From NCBI GenBank assembly GCA_026545765.1, contig CM048839.1, positions 3,534,001 through 3,598,000 on the forward strand: 64,000 nucleotides of DNA, read 5' to 3'. Position numbers and translations under genes: made by a program. The stretch comes from Plantago major (taxonomy: Eukaryota > Streptophyta > Magnoliopsida > Lamiales > Plantaginaceae). Under the pieces are notes generated by a model that was not told the DNA's origin, searched no databases, and saw only the letters and a list, made by a program, of their open reading frames with translations. Positions 49,726-61,349 of the stretch are shown in pieces (position 1 is the stretch's first letter; every line of letters starts with the position of its first letter).

Positions 49726-49870
49726 TTTTTTGTAGTGGTAAGCAGCTTCATTGTGAACCATTCCTGGGATGTTGCTCAAATTGTTGCTATTCATATACCT
49801 TCCTCTTCGGCAATATATAATATAAGGTGGTTTGGGGATTTGACCCTTCTGGCTCTTTCACCCTAAAATC

Positions 49871-50612
49871 GGGTTAAATGCAAAATACCCCATCAGTTAT
49901 TGTAAATGCGCGCAAAACCCTTTTAAGTTAACAAATTAGTACCAAACCTTCTGAGTAATTAAAAAATATGCGTGAAATTCCCTCTGAGTTAATAAATTAG
50001 TCCCTGAGTTATAAAAAATGTACGCGAAACCCCCTCTGAGTTATTAAAACATGTGCGTGGAATCCCCTTAGCCTTTTTTTTTACGGTGTGCTCGTGTTAG
50101 GTGTGACAATAGATGTTCTTTTAGGTTTTCTTACTCCAAATTAACTAAACTGAACATTCATAGTTTCAGTTTATTATCTTTTGCCTTCACTTTTTTTCCG
50201 TTTACATGACTAATAATGAATTGGTATATGTTGTTGATATGTAGTGATAATTTTAATTAGTGTTATCTATGGTTGTTATTTATATATTTCAGTGCTATAT
50301 AACCAGTAGTGTGTGATCGATTTTTGTTGTTCATCAACCAGGAAAAAAAGTAGTGCTATAAAGAATTCAATGGGATTTTGCGCATATTTTTAATAACTAA
50401 GTTTTTTTTGTTGCATTAATTTGGTGTAAGATAACATAAACAAACATATATAGTCGTTCATAATGAGAGTGTACCTCACACACTTTAAAAATAAGGGTGG
50501 GGGGTTTTGTGTCCATTTTTAATAACTCAAGGGGGTTTGATACTAATTCGTTAACTTAGAGGGGTTTCACGCACATTATTAATAACTCAGAGGGTGTTAT
50601 GCATTTAACTCC
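49871..50612. mobile_element. Mutator-type MITE, 9-bp TSD CCTAAAATC
   Basis: The left end GGGTTAAATGCAAAATACCCC pairs with the right end GGGTGTTATGCATTTAACTCC. CCTAAAATC is repeated exactly at 49862-49870 and 50613-50621. The interior contains CCCCCTCTGAGTTA / AACTCAGAGGG inverted subterminal repeats and no transposase. It lies only about 130 bp from the end of CACTA C. Confidence 0.85.
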
Positions 50613-50629
50613 CCTAAAATCAGCTTATG

Positions 50630-50808
50630 GAATCTTGGCCAAAAACTATATTCTCACGGTCAAATGTTCGTGAAAAAAACTCGGTCAACGCTCAGTTCGA
50701 GTTTGTTTGACCAAACTAAACATGTTCGCGAATATGTTTGAGCTTTTTCGAACCAAACATCAAACCCTTTTATTCTTAATCGACTGTTCACGAACACACA
50801 CCCAAATA

Positions 50809-50854
<46 letters not shown>

Positions 50855-51240
50855 TTGTCTACATGGAAATTAATGACAATTATGGTATTTTAGCTTATAG
50901 TTTTCAGTTTGAAATTTGTTATTGTTGTTTATGGTGTTGGAGTATATTATTTTATTTTATCGTAAAATTTATAATTTAGAGCTTTCTTTAACATAAACAA
51001 ACAAAACATTTGAACAGACAATCGAATGCAAACGAACCGAACTATCGAATGGAAACGAGCCGAACATGCGAATCGAACACGAACAATTAAAAAAAAAGTC
51101 GAGCCGAACACGAACACTAATTTGTAATGTTCGTCGAACACGAACACGAACCGAACATACCTTCATGAACGAACGAACAATCATTAAGCCAAATGTTCGG
51201 TTCGTTGGCAACTCCTAGATGCGTAGCATTTTCTGAGTTA
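50630..51240. repeat. GTTCG/CGAAC-rich block with a TTA microsatellite
   Basis: Left (about 50640-50800) and right (about 51000-51210) parts are rich in GTTCGTG and CACGAAC in inverted arrangement, around a (TTA)n run at about 50809-50855. This looks like a non-autonomous transposon, but I could not fix both ends or a TSD. The long Tyr run in the ORF across it is a translation of the microsatellite. Confidence 0.45.
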
Positions 51241-51374
51241 AAAGATTGGAAAGGTATCCTTTTTATCCACTTATCATTCGTAACTCAGTTAAATTTTCTC
51301 TCCATACATACTCATTTTATCTCATTTTATATTTTCTTTTATTATAACAATCTTAAACCAATTAAATAATAAGT

Positions 51375-53545
51375 ACACTTGATGGTAGGTGGATGGAACC
51401 CCTTTCATTCCGTGTATCCAGGGTCTTCCAAGAATTGCGTTGTAGCTAGATGGGCCGTCAACCATCAGGAATTTGGTAGGAAGATTGATTCCTTCTGCAT
51501 AAACATGTAGTGTGACGCTTACCATGGTGAATTTCTTTTCTCCACTGAACCCATATAATGTAGTTGCTTGACGGACTATGGCTGATTCTTCTATCCCCAT
51601 CTCTGTCAAGACATCTAGTTGGTTAGCAGAGCTCCCATTGTCTATGAGAACTCTTTTCGTAAGGCAATTTGCAATAAGAATGGAAATAACAAGTTCGTCA
51701 TCATGAGGACTTATTAGCTCTTTGTACTCAGAGTCTATAAAGTTGATAGTCATGCTGGATGATGAGGCATCTAATGTTCTGCGAGCACTAGGCTCGGGTT
51801 TTACCGCTTGTCTGCTGTGTCGTTTGGCTGCGGAATAAGAGATGCCACTGATCTCCGAACCACTAGAGATTACGTTAATTACCTTGTTGGTCTGAGGAGG
51901 TTCGGGAAGATCAGCGCCCTGCCTGTTGGCTAGGGTCTTTTTACCTTTATCAAAGAGGAACTCCTTCAGGTGTCCTCTCTTTAGGAGCTCGGCTACTTCA
52001 AGTCTCAACGAGATGCATGCAGCTGTGGTATGACCATGATCCCCATGGAACTCACACCATTTGTTCGAGTTCCGTTGTTCCGGGGGAGTCCTCAATTTTC
52101 CAGGTCACCGAACTTTGTCCCCCCATGTTTTTCAGGACCGCTACACACTCGGATGGCTCGATGTTCAGTGAATATTCTGGAGCTGCCGTTCGGATTTCGG
52201 TCCTCCTTGGTTGGATTGAGGGGCGACTTTGATCTCCTAATGGTCCACGCCTCCTTTCAATGGGATATGGTCTGGCCCTATGACCGGGAATTCTCCGTTC
52301 AATTCGTCTGTCGGTTCTAGCTTCCCTGGGGTTGTTCTGACTTGGCGCATAAGGTCTATTTGCGTCATCTTCCTCCCACTTGATTTGTGCCCAAGCTTTG
52401 GCAAGTACGTCCTCCATCGTTCGACAAGGGTACATGGTGAGTTCCTTGTACAGTCCGGAGTTTGGCGGCAACCCCTTCCGGAAAGCATTCACGGCAGTAT
52501 CTTTGTTGCAATCTGGGATTGAAACTTTCTCCTTGTTGAATCGTCCGACGTATTCCCTGAGAGACTCGTTAGGTATTTGTCGGACGCGATATAAGTCGTC
52601 CGACAGTTTTAAAAGTTTGCGACTACTTGCGAATTGCTCCACAAAGCAGTCTACTAATTGAGCAAATGATGAAATAAAATTGTTAGGGAGATTTGTGTAC
52701 CATTGCAGCGCTGGACCTATTAGGCTTGATCCGAATCCCTTACACATGCAGGCTTTGCGGAGGTCTCTTGGAATGGCGATTGTGAACATACGTTGTTTGT
52801 ACTGTGAGACGTGATCATCGGGGTCCGTCGTTCCGTCATAGAGCTTCATGCTCGGGAAGTTGAACTTGGCAGGCATTTCGACCAAAGCTATGCCATCCAC
52901 GAACGGTGAGTCGGCAAAGCTGTTTGGTAGACTCTTTTTAATGGGAGTTGGTACTCCAGGGATCCTCTGGATCATCTCCTCCAAGCTTACCAATTTGGAG
53001 GCTAGTTCTTCATTGCTGCTTCCAGTACCTGTGGAAAGGGTTAACAAGTTGTCTACCTGACTTACCGTTGCGTGATTCAGTCGCAGCGGTTCAACATGGA
53101 TCTTTGGATTGGCACCCTCAAAGGAAACCCTTTTGTTGGTTACAATTGGAACAACATCTTGGTTCGGTCTAGGCGTCTCATTCAACGCTAAGGGATTTGG
53201 AGGAATGAGATCCTCTCCTTCCATCTCCTCAAAGGTTAACTGATGACCCTCCATTGCATTGCGTTTGATATCCTCCCCATATAGAGCTTAAACTTGTTTG
53301 CGAGAAGTAACCGTCCCAGGGGTCGGAACATCTTTCTGTAGATTGGTTACTGACTGATTCTGGTGGACGACAGACTCCACTTTTTCCTTCAAGGCTGAGT
53401 TCTCTTCGCAAACAACACGATTTTCCTCCTCTAGAAGTTGGAGCTTTTTCACGTTTTCCTTCATTTGAGCAGCCAAAAGTTTGACTTGGCTAGCGACATC
53501 AATCTCTTCCACCTCCTCGAGGACGTACTCATCTGAATGTGACAT
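51375..53545 (-). pseudogene. gypsy gag-protease polyprotein, broken
   Basis: The likely start is MSHSDEYVLEEVEEIDVASQ at 53545, a coiled-coil-like segment. An in-frame TAA at about 53288 interrupts it and gag continues (52052-53254) with the Retrotrans_gag core: MKLYDGTTDPDDHVSQYKQR, ALQWYTNLP, ESLREYVGRFN. A frameshift near 52080 leads to [18 protein letters not shown], a zinc-knuckle-like motif, and then an aspartic protease with [10 protein letters not shown]. The frame is lost at the 3' truncation. Confidence 0.85.
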
Positions 53546-53603
53546 GGTTGCATGTAGCGAGTTGCCTTTGATTGATAGCCGGGCCCCATGGTGGGCACCA
53601 AAT

Positions 53604-54719
53604 TGTAGATGCTCAGAAATCTACAATCGAAATTAGGGTTTAGAATTGGGGGCACCAGCAATCTGCAAGGCAACAAGAAAGCACGCTGGAACATAAGATC
53701 CAAATGGGACACCGGTGTGGTGCCGACCAAATGGACTCCGACGTTCAAGCTAGTGAGTTTGGAAGATATGGAATAAACAATACGTAAGGGACAGAGAGAA
53801 CTTATCATTTTTGGGATGATATAACTCTTATGGCAGCTGGGATGAGTTGGATAGATGATCGGGTCAGCTAGGAGAGCGGTTGAGTGGACTAAGTATGGAG
53901 TCGGATGGAGGTTGAGATGCCGCACTGATGGAGATGAGGGTTTCTACTAGGAGATGGGGATTAAGGTTAAGATGATGTTCAGAGCTCAAGTATGGATGGA
54001 GAAGTAGATGATTGATTAGACGGCTAAGACAATTCTTAGTAGCTGGGGTTTTTCCAGTGTCGTAGTTGATTGATTTCAGATGATATATGGAGTTCCCATT
54101 CTCCTCCTTTTATTGAGATAGTTGACGCCTCTTCTAACTGATTCTCACCCGGAATCCCTTATTTGTCAGGATGTAGTTGAAGAAGTAAGACGTTGTTGGA
54201 GAACGGATTCTCCATCCTCCCTCAGTCCCAATATCCGACTCCTTATTTAGCTGGAGATGTGGGATGTAGTTGGAGATGTGGGATGCCGTTGGATAACGGA
54301 TCCTCCTTCATCTTTGAATTCCCGTGACTTGGTCCACTCTTTTTACAATTGGACTTGGGCCTACTATTGGGCTGCTCGTTACTCGCCATGTAAGTCCTGG
54401 TCCATATAGGTTACGCCTTAGAGGAAGGTATCTTAGGCGAGCCGGCTCGACTAGATAGATTGATCCAGGTCGTCTTGTCAGGATGGCCTCAAGGGCATTA
54501 GACTGGTCCGGCCCATCAATTGAATTGAGACTATCCATCATGTGGATGCAATCTTGTTGGTTAGGCCAAGTCGATCTAGCGAATTGGAAGTCCATCCAAA
54601 TACGAATTTATTAATTGGGCATGAGCCTCTATCAAATAATTGGACATTGTTTGGACGTGTCCAAACACTTGGGCCGATCTTAATGGGTTGATAGCTTATT
54701 TTTATCAATACAATCTACA
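53604..54719 (-). repeat. 5' LTR of the gypsy element
   Basis: The segment starts TGTAGAT and ends ATCTACA on the plus strand, so both strands have TG...CA ends with a 7-base inverted end. The length is 1116 bp. Immediately inside on the minus strand is ATTTGGTGCCCACCATGGGG, a position expected for the primer-binding site. A diverged relative is at 36241-36720. The 3' LTR is missing, so the TSD cannot be checked. Confidence 0.7.
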
Positions 54720-54863
54720 TGACATTTCATGTAGCAAAGAAGACTATAAAAGAAAATAAATTTTATAGAAGGTTAATTTGGGATATATTTTTTTTGAGAA
54801 GGCTATTTTGTCAATTCATTCCACTTTTATCCTTTCTCACTTTCTACCAAACACCCTTCTTAT

Positions 54864-54871
54864 TATATATA
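54864..54871 (+). promoter_or_regulatory. Probable TATA box of the CPS gene
   Basis: TATATATA lies 54-61 bp before the CPS start codon, followed by a short A/C-rich leader (CATTCACAAACAAACACC) typical of plant transcripts. Only about 145 bp separate it from the gypsy LTR. The transcription start is inferred, not seen. Confidence 0.5.
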
Positions 54872-54924
54872 CCACAGTTCTCTCATTCACAAACAAACAC
54901 CAAATACACTTGCAAAACACACAA

Positions 54925-57900
54925 ATGGCATTTTCAGCCACCACCTCTCTACTCCACTCCTCCTCCACCATCCGGCCCCGTTTTCCGGCCAGTCGCCTTT
55001 CCCATCCTGTCACCCCATGTAAAGCTCTAGCTCACAATCCTTTTCTTTATTTCGAATAAAATCTAACGTCAAGTTTTCAATTTATATTGGTTAAAAGTTT
55101 CTAACATGTACAATTCTTAGGTATCTTGCCTTATTGGATCTCTCGTCTGCAGTGCAATGCGGTTTCCGGTAGTCGTACTGAAGGTACATGCTAGTATTAT
55201 ATAGACAGTGTTCCATTAAATTCTTTGTTAGATTTAATTTTATTTAATTTCCTTATAAATGTTTTTATTTAATGTTATATGAAATGGGATTTTAATGTAG
55301 TGATCACTCCAAATGGTTATCCCTTGACGAAATATCCTCTGCCAATCGAGGATGACACTGAAAAAGATTCCTACAAGGTTGGAAATTAAATCTCTTTCAT
55401 TTTTTTTAAATACTAATTAATAATGAACGTTAAACGTTAAACGAATGACGTGTTTTATAACTAAATACAGAATCAAACTAAGGAACTTGTGGAGTCGGTC
55501 CGGTGCATGCTAAGGTCTATGGAGGACGGAGAGATAAGCATATCACCTTACGACACTGCGTGGGTGGCGCTCGTGGTGGAGGTAGGCGGTGGTGGGCCGC
55601 AGTTTCCGTCAAGCTTGGAGTGGATTTCGACCAACCAGCTTTCCGATGGGTCGTGGGGAGATGGGGCAACTTTCTCGGCACATGACCGGATTATTAACAC
55701 ATTGGCTTGTGTTATTGCATTGAAATTTTGGGACATGCATCCACTCAAATGTCACAAAGGTTTCATATCATTTTTTAAAAAGGATTTTGTTAATTTTAAT
55801 TAGATTGATTTAAGAACTTGTTTTTCGTCAAGAATTATTTATTGATCAAAGTTACCTCATTATTGTAATTCTATTTTTCTTTACATTAAATGTTTTTTAA
55901 TATTCATAAGTCAATCTTTTCAATGCGTGACTTCTAATGATTCAATTAACTCTATTTTACTTCTTCCAGTTACGTCTAATTTTTCATCCCTGACTTTTAA
56001 CTTATCTAGGAAATCCTATTTACTACAGTATTTCTAAACTTTTCTTTTATAGCTTATAAACTATAATTACATGCTGAGTATATTAAAGTAAGAAAACATT
56101 TTGCAATATTGCATATGCTGGTGGTTTATTATCAACTTTCAATAATTTTTACCAAAAGGTTAACTTTTACAATTGCTAGATTCACGGGCGGACCTGAAGT
56201 TTGAATATATGTATAATTTTTCCTTTTCAAGTTTTAGGGGCAAACATCCCACTATGCTTCATTTTGGATCCGCCCCGTTCAAGTAAATTTATACTTTTAT
56301 TATTACTTTTAGCTTTATAGTTTTATCGTGTACACTGACAAATTGACCGGTAAACTTAATATTGATATTGTTAGAATATCCCACATCATTTGTGAATAGA
56401 TCATGCAAACAACATAACATATAAGGTGGATAACCTTCTTCCCTTAATAAAGCCTTTTGAGGAGATGATGACCCATCTTAATATGGTATCAGGGCAGGCC
56501 AAAGTTGATGATGGGTGCCCCAGCCGATGATAATTTCAGCTTGCCAAAGAGGCTATTATGATTCCACGTGTAGAGCCGACTAACCGCGGTCTACCCGTGA
56601 GGGGGCGTGTTAGAATATCCCACATCACTTGTGAATAGATCATGCAAACAACATATAAAGTGAATAACCTTCTCCACAAGGCCTTTTAAGGGGATGATGG
56701 CCCAACTTAATATGGTATCAGAGCAGGCCCAAGTTGATGATGGGTGCCCCCAGCCAATGATAATTTCGGCTTGCCCAAAGAGGCTATTATGATTCCACGT
56801 GTAGAGCCGACCAACCGCGACCTACCTATGAGGAGGCGTGTTAGAATATACCACATAACTTGTGAATAGATCATGCAAATAACATATAAGGTGGATAACC
56901 TTCTCCCCTTAATAAGGCCTTTTAATGGATGATAACCCATTTTAATAGATACGTTTTCCCTTCAATTATTTTTCAGGGATCTCATTTGTGATAGATAACA
57001 TTCACAAGATTGATGATGAAAATGAGGAGCATATGCCAATTGGGTTCGAAATTACACTACCATCACTCATTGAGGCCGCTAAAAAGCTAGGCATTGACAC
57101 CCCTAATGATTCTCCAGGCTTGAAGCAGATTTATGCCGAAAGAGATCTTAAGCTCTCCAGGTACATCATGATACCAACTCCATTCATGATTCCTTGCTAA
57201 TAATTACTACCACCATCCTTAAATTGCACTAATAATCTATACGTGGGCCGTATCAGTGCCTGATGTTTTAAACTCGATGTCAAATTAAAATTAGAAAACA
57301 CGCTTTGCTGGCCCTTGAAGTTTGACAATCAACTTATTCGATATTAGTCAAACTTAATTTATCAGTTTGGTTTGCCAAACAGAAAATCACACGTTCGCTA
57401 TGATTTGATTTGAATACAGGATACCGAAAGACATATTACACAAAGTCCCTACGACACTACTCCACAGCTTAGAAGGCATGACTTTGGCATCTGGAGGGCT
57501 TGATTGGGAGAAGCTATTAAAACTACAATCTGCCGATGGATCATTTCTTTTCTCACCTGCATCTACTGCCTTTGCACTCAACCAAACGCATGATAACAAT
57601 TGCCTCCGATATCTTTCCAAACATGTCCTAAAATTCAATGGTGGAGGTTAGTTAATTGCTAATCAAACGTTATATAATCACATTGTCATGCGTTCTTAGT
57701 ATTTGCAATTTGCATTATAGACTTATAGTGTAGTCTAATTTCTTCTCTTATGGTGATTTAGTTCCTAATGTGTACCCCGTGGACTTGTTCGAACATATAT
57801 GGGCCGTAGATAGATTGCAAAGACTTGGAGTTTCACATTTTTTTCAAGAAGAGATTGAAGAGTGCATCGACTATGTTTACAGGTACATAGTGACAGTGAT

Positions 57901-60900
57901 TCACAACGCTTAAATAAGTTGAAAATATAAATATTAGGCTCTGTTTTATTCATCTGAAAACTCATTAATTTCAGTTCAGATTTACTTACTTGAATTTCAT
58001 ACTACTTGATTCGATTCAATTCGATTCGATTACATTGATTTTGTTAGAAGAAAGCTACAGCCTTAGTTGATTGTATAACATGTCAAATTCTATTTTTAAG
58101 TATGTAACAGTGACAGTCAGCTACTTTCACATCACATTGGAGTGTGGTGATTAAATAAGATTCAACAAGACCAATTCAATTAGATTAATAGCTAGTATTG
58201 GACCTAGGGTTGCTCATTTCATCTGTATCTGTAGATTCGGTCCGTTTATCCACATTTACGGATCGGATCGATCCGGTCCGTTGGCTAACGGATCGGATAA
58301 TAGATACGATTTTTGCCTATCCGTTACAAACGGATAAATCCGCCGGATATCCGCGGATATCCTTTTTTTTTTTTTAATAATTTACAATTATACATAATTA
58401 CATATAAATAAATTCAATTAGGTCACCAACAAAACACACACTTCATCTTCTGCAAACGTCTCACTCTCTCCCAATACCAACACTCAGCCGCTCTCTGACT
58501 CTCTCTCATATCGGAATCGGAGCTCCGCCGCTCTCTCTCAGATCGGAATCACCGATCTTCTTCCTGTCTTCGCAGTTCGCACTCCTCTTCTTCTCGTGTC
58601 TCTGCTTTGTCTTCCTCTTCTCGTGTCTCTGCTCCGATCTCCTCCCCTCCGATCTCCGCTCCTCCTTTCCCCGTCTCCGACTTCTCGACTCCGGCTTCCA
58701 GGTTTGGTCCACCGTCTTCCGCCTACGACTTCTGTTTTGTCTGATTTGGTCCGCAGATTCAAATTGCACTTTCTCTCCTTTTTCTTCTTTATGTTGTTCT
58801 CCTAAAATGGATTGTTTTGTTGTTGTTGGGGACTCTTCTGTTGTGCAAATGTTGAAAATTGGAGTAGTTTTTTTTTTTTTTTTTTACATTAAGTTTCATG
58901 GATAACGGATATCCACGGATTTATCCGTTATCCGGCGGATTTATCCGTTATCCGATCCGCTCTGAATGTATCGGATAACGGATAGACATTTTAGTTATCC
59001 GTTTGACCGGATATCCGGTCAAACGGATCGGATATATCCGTATCCGTCCGTTGTTCAGCCCTAATTGGACCACTTGGTTTCAAGTCAACGTAATCGTAAT
59101 TATACTAGTATTATTTGTAACAAAATTGTAGTTAAGAGATTAATTTCAATTTTCAGGTACTGGACAAATAAAGGAATCTGCTGGGCAAGAGAATCTGAGG
59201 TACAAGACATAGATGACACAGCAATGGGATTTAGACTGCTTAGACTACACGGTTACGATGTATCCGCGGGTAAGCATCCTACTCTGTACGTCCCAGTCAA
59301 AACTTCTCATTTACCACAGTAATTTCTCGAAATGTAACAACACTCTGAAATTACACATATCCTTTCTTAAGTATAAAAAACATAAGAACTGAATAATGTG
59401 CTGTGATACAGATGTGTTTAAGCATTTTGAGAAGGATGGAGAGTTCTTCTGCTTTGCTGGACAGTCAACTCAGGCTGTGACCGGAATGTACAACTTGTAC
59501 CGCGCTTCCCAGTTGAAGTTTCCCGGAGAAGGAGTTCTAGAACGCGCTAGAAAGTTCTCATCCAACTTTCTGAAAGACAAGTTGGCTAACAATGCGGTTT
59601 TAGATAAATGGATCATTACTAAAGATCTACCAGGCGAGGTGTGTATTGTTGACTTAGGCTGCAGTTCTGCATACTACATCTTTCGCGGAAACTTAATCAT
59701 ATGGTAAAATGTTTAATGACAGGTTGGCTATGCACTAGACGTACCATGGTACGCTAGTCTGCCGCGTATTGAAACAAGATTCTACATTGAGCAGTATGGG
59801 GGCGAAGATGATGTATGGATTGGCAAAACATTGTACAGGTTTACTTTCTAATCACTTGACTCTAACTGTCATCATGTGTTTTAGGAAAAAAATGGTGTCG
59901 CGGTTTGTAATAATGTTATGTGTTTGTTTGTGTTTGTTCGTCTGAATAGGATGCCGTATGTGAACAATAATGCCTATCTTGAACTGGCAAAATTAGACTA
60001 CAACAATTGCCAATCACTGCATCAGCAAGAATGGAAAAGCATTCAGCAGTAAGATACTCCTGATCGAGTATTTATAAGTGTAAGTTCGGATCATTAGGAA
60101 AGCTTCTAAATGTGCCTATTTACATGAGCAGATGGTACAGAAACTGCATTAATGTTGGAGAATTCAAATTGGGTGACAGCAGGTTGCTTCTGGCATACTA
60201 CATAGCTGCAGCAAGTTTTTACGAGCCAGAAAAGTCACGTGAGCGTCTTTCTTGGGCAAGAACCGCCATTTTAATGGAGACCATTAAATCTCGCTTTGAT
60301 CAGCAACACTCCAGTGAACAGAAGTGCATATTTGTTGGTGAATTTGAACACGGAACCATTCTCTTGTCTAACAAAGGAGTAAGGTAACAAATGCAATATG
60401 ATATAGAGCCCATTTATCTGTTTAGTTCCCAATTATCAGAAGATTCACACAGATTGTTCAAATTTCTTTCCACAGGTACATAACAAGAGACAGGCTTGTG
60501 GAAACTTTACTAAGAAGTCTGAATGAGATGTCAATGGACATGCTACACGGGGATGATATTCATCAACAATTGAATGAAGCAGTAATTCTTGACATTCTAA
60601 ATCTAATTTCTGAATGACATTACTATAAAATCATTCTATCATGTTGACTGGCTAACTATGCACGTGCAGTGGCGAATGTGGCTGAGGACATGGGAGGAAG
60701 GAGGTGACATGGGGAAAGCCGATGCAGAGTTGCTTGTACGCACATTAAACTCGTATAGCAGACACACCAGCCCAACCTCAGAGGAATTGTTGGCACATCC
60801 TCAATATCAACAGCTCTTGGATGTCACAACTAGAGTCTGCTCTTGCCTTCGTCTATTTCAAAACCTAAAGGTGAGGAACCGAACCTCAATTTGTTTAAGA

Positions 60901-61182
60901 CATTCCATGGTATATATGATCATTATACCTTTTGCTAACCTCCAGAATTTGCAGGGAACAAATGGATATGCAGCCAAATCTGGAGGAATCACAACGCCTG
61001 AGATAGAATCCGATATGCAAGAACTTGCTGAACTTGTGCTAACAAAATCGACAGATAGTTTGGATTCTCAGACGAGGCAGAACTTTCTGGCTGTTGCTCG
61101 GAGCTTCTATTATGCTGCATACTGCACTCCAGGAACTATCAACTTTCACATTACCAAAGTACTTTTCGAAACTGTAGTTTGA
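54925..61182 (+). CDS. CPS: ent-Copalyl diphosphate synthase (class II diterpene cyclase), 15 exons
   Basis: Exons: 54925-55018, 55121-55183, 55301-55377, 55471-55759, 56977-57160, 57420-57646, 57762-57882, 59157-59269, 59412-59638, 59723-59838, 59950-60048, 60132-60383, 60476-60581, 60670-60870, 60955-61182; all in phase, 798 aa. A Ser/Arg-rich plastid transit peptide leads. [23 protein letters not shown], the catalytic acid motif DIDD (369-372) and [10 protein letters not shown] mark a class II cyclase; no DDxxD class I motif is present. His251 (LLHSLEGM) and Asn314 (VPNVYPVD) match the Arabidopsis CPS His263/Asn322 base pair, which points to ent-CPP, made from GGPP in plastids as the first gibberellin step. 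About four extra residues follow GM at 255-256. Exon 2 uses the acceptor at 55119-55120; the AG at 55151-55152 would give a stop. Introns 4 and 7 carry transposons. Specialised diterpenoid use cannot be excluded. Confidence 0.93.
56369..56947 (+). mobile_element. TRIM in tandem array: three LTRs, two interiors, in CPS intron 4
   Basis: LTRs at 56369-56483, 56608-56712 and 56839-56947 each begin TGTTAGAATAT and end near CTTAATA or TTTTAATA. After the first two comes TGGTATCAGRGCAGGCC, the initiator tRNA-Met primer site, a short interior (AAGTTGATGATGGGTGCC ... GATTCCACGTGTAGAGCCGA), and a purine-rich tract (GTGAGGGGGCG, ATGAGGAGGCG) just before the next LTR. The flanks GATAT and GATAC suggest a 5-bp TSD with one change. 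No protein is encoded. The family also occurs at 18688-19000. Confidence 0.88.
58205..59063. mobile_element. hAT-type non-autonomous element in CPS intron 7, 8-bp TSD ATTGGACC
   Basis: The ends TAGGGTTGCTCA and, on the minus strand, TAGGGCTGAACA are imperfect terminal repeats. ATTGGACC is repeated exactly at 58197-58204 and 59064-59071. Subterminal regions are rich in CGGATATCCG and GGATCGGAT, and a C/T-rich central segment (58440-58760) gives spurious Arg/Ser ORFs. No transposase is encoded. Confidence 0.92.
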
Positions 61183-61349
61183 TTCTTATCTGTAGCAGAT
61201 ATGTTATGAGATATGTGTCTTAATACAGTACAATGTAATAGTCTATGCTAGCAAAAAAGTGCAAGCTTGTGTAGTTGTGTACCATTTTGAAAACAGTGAT
61301 ATTGATCGTTGAACAACTCAGATTAAATATGGAAATCTCAACGCGATGG

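Larger units (their letters stand above)
41873..49737 (+). mobile_element. CACTA DNA transposon C, full-length structure, 3-bp TSD GTA
   Basis: The left terminus CACTACAAGAAAACCAGG begins at 41873 and the right terminus CCAGATTTTTTGTAGTG ends at 49737. GTA is present on both sides (41870-41872, 49738-49740), so the 7865-bp element is exactly bounded. Subterminal GCGACGGAT palindromes lie at 41895-42200 and 49310-49720. It carries a TNP2-like transposase gene, then a Transposase_24-like gene, both with frameshifts. It is the longest copy here and the reference for the deletion in element B. Confidence 0.95.
51375..54719 (-). mobile_element. Ty3-gypsy retrotransposon, 5' LTR-gag-protease, 3' truncated
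   Basis: On the minus strand: LTR (54719-53604), untranslated leader, gag, protease, then an abrupt end near 51375 just before reverse transcriptase should begin (after [17 protein letters not shown]). The order and motifs fit a Ty3-gypsy element. Stops and a frameshift interrupt gag-pro, so it is inactive. Its LTR edge is only 205 bp from the start codon of the CPS gene, and the element is transcribed away from that gene. Confidence 0.85.

Noticed and set aside
50707..50979. ORF with a long tyrosine run
   Set aside because: It is a translation of the TTA microsatellite in non-coding repeat DNA.
55153..55183. CPS exon 2 starting after the AG at 55151-55152
   Set aside because: That choice gives an in-frame stop after joining with exon 1; the AG at 55119-55120 keeps the frame open.
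58506..58805. Arg/Ser-rich or Leu/Pro-rich ORFs on both strands
   Set aside because: They lie in the C/T-rich core of the hAT element in CPS intron 7 and have no family motifs.
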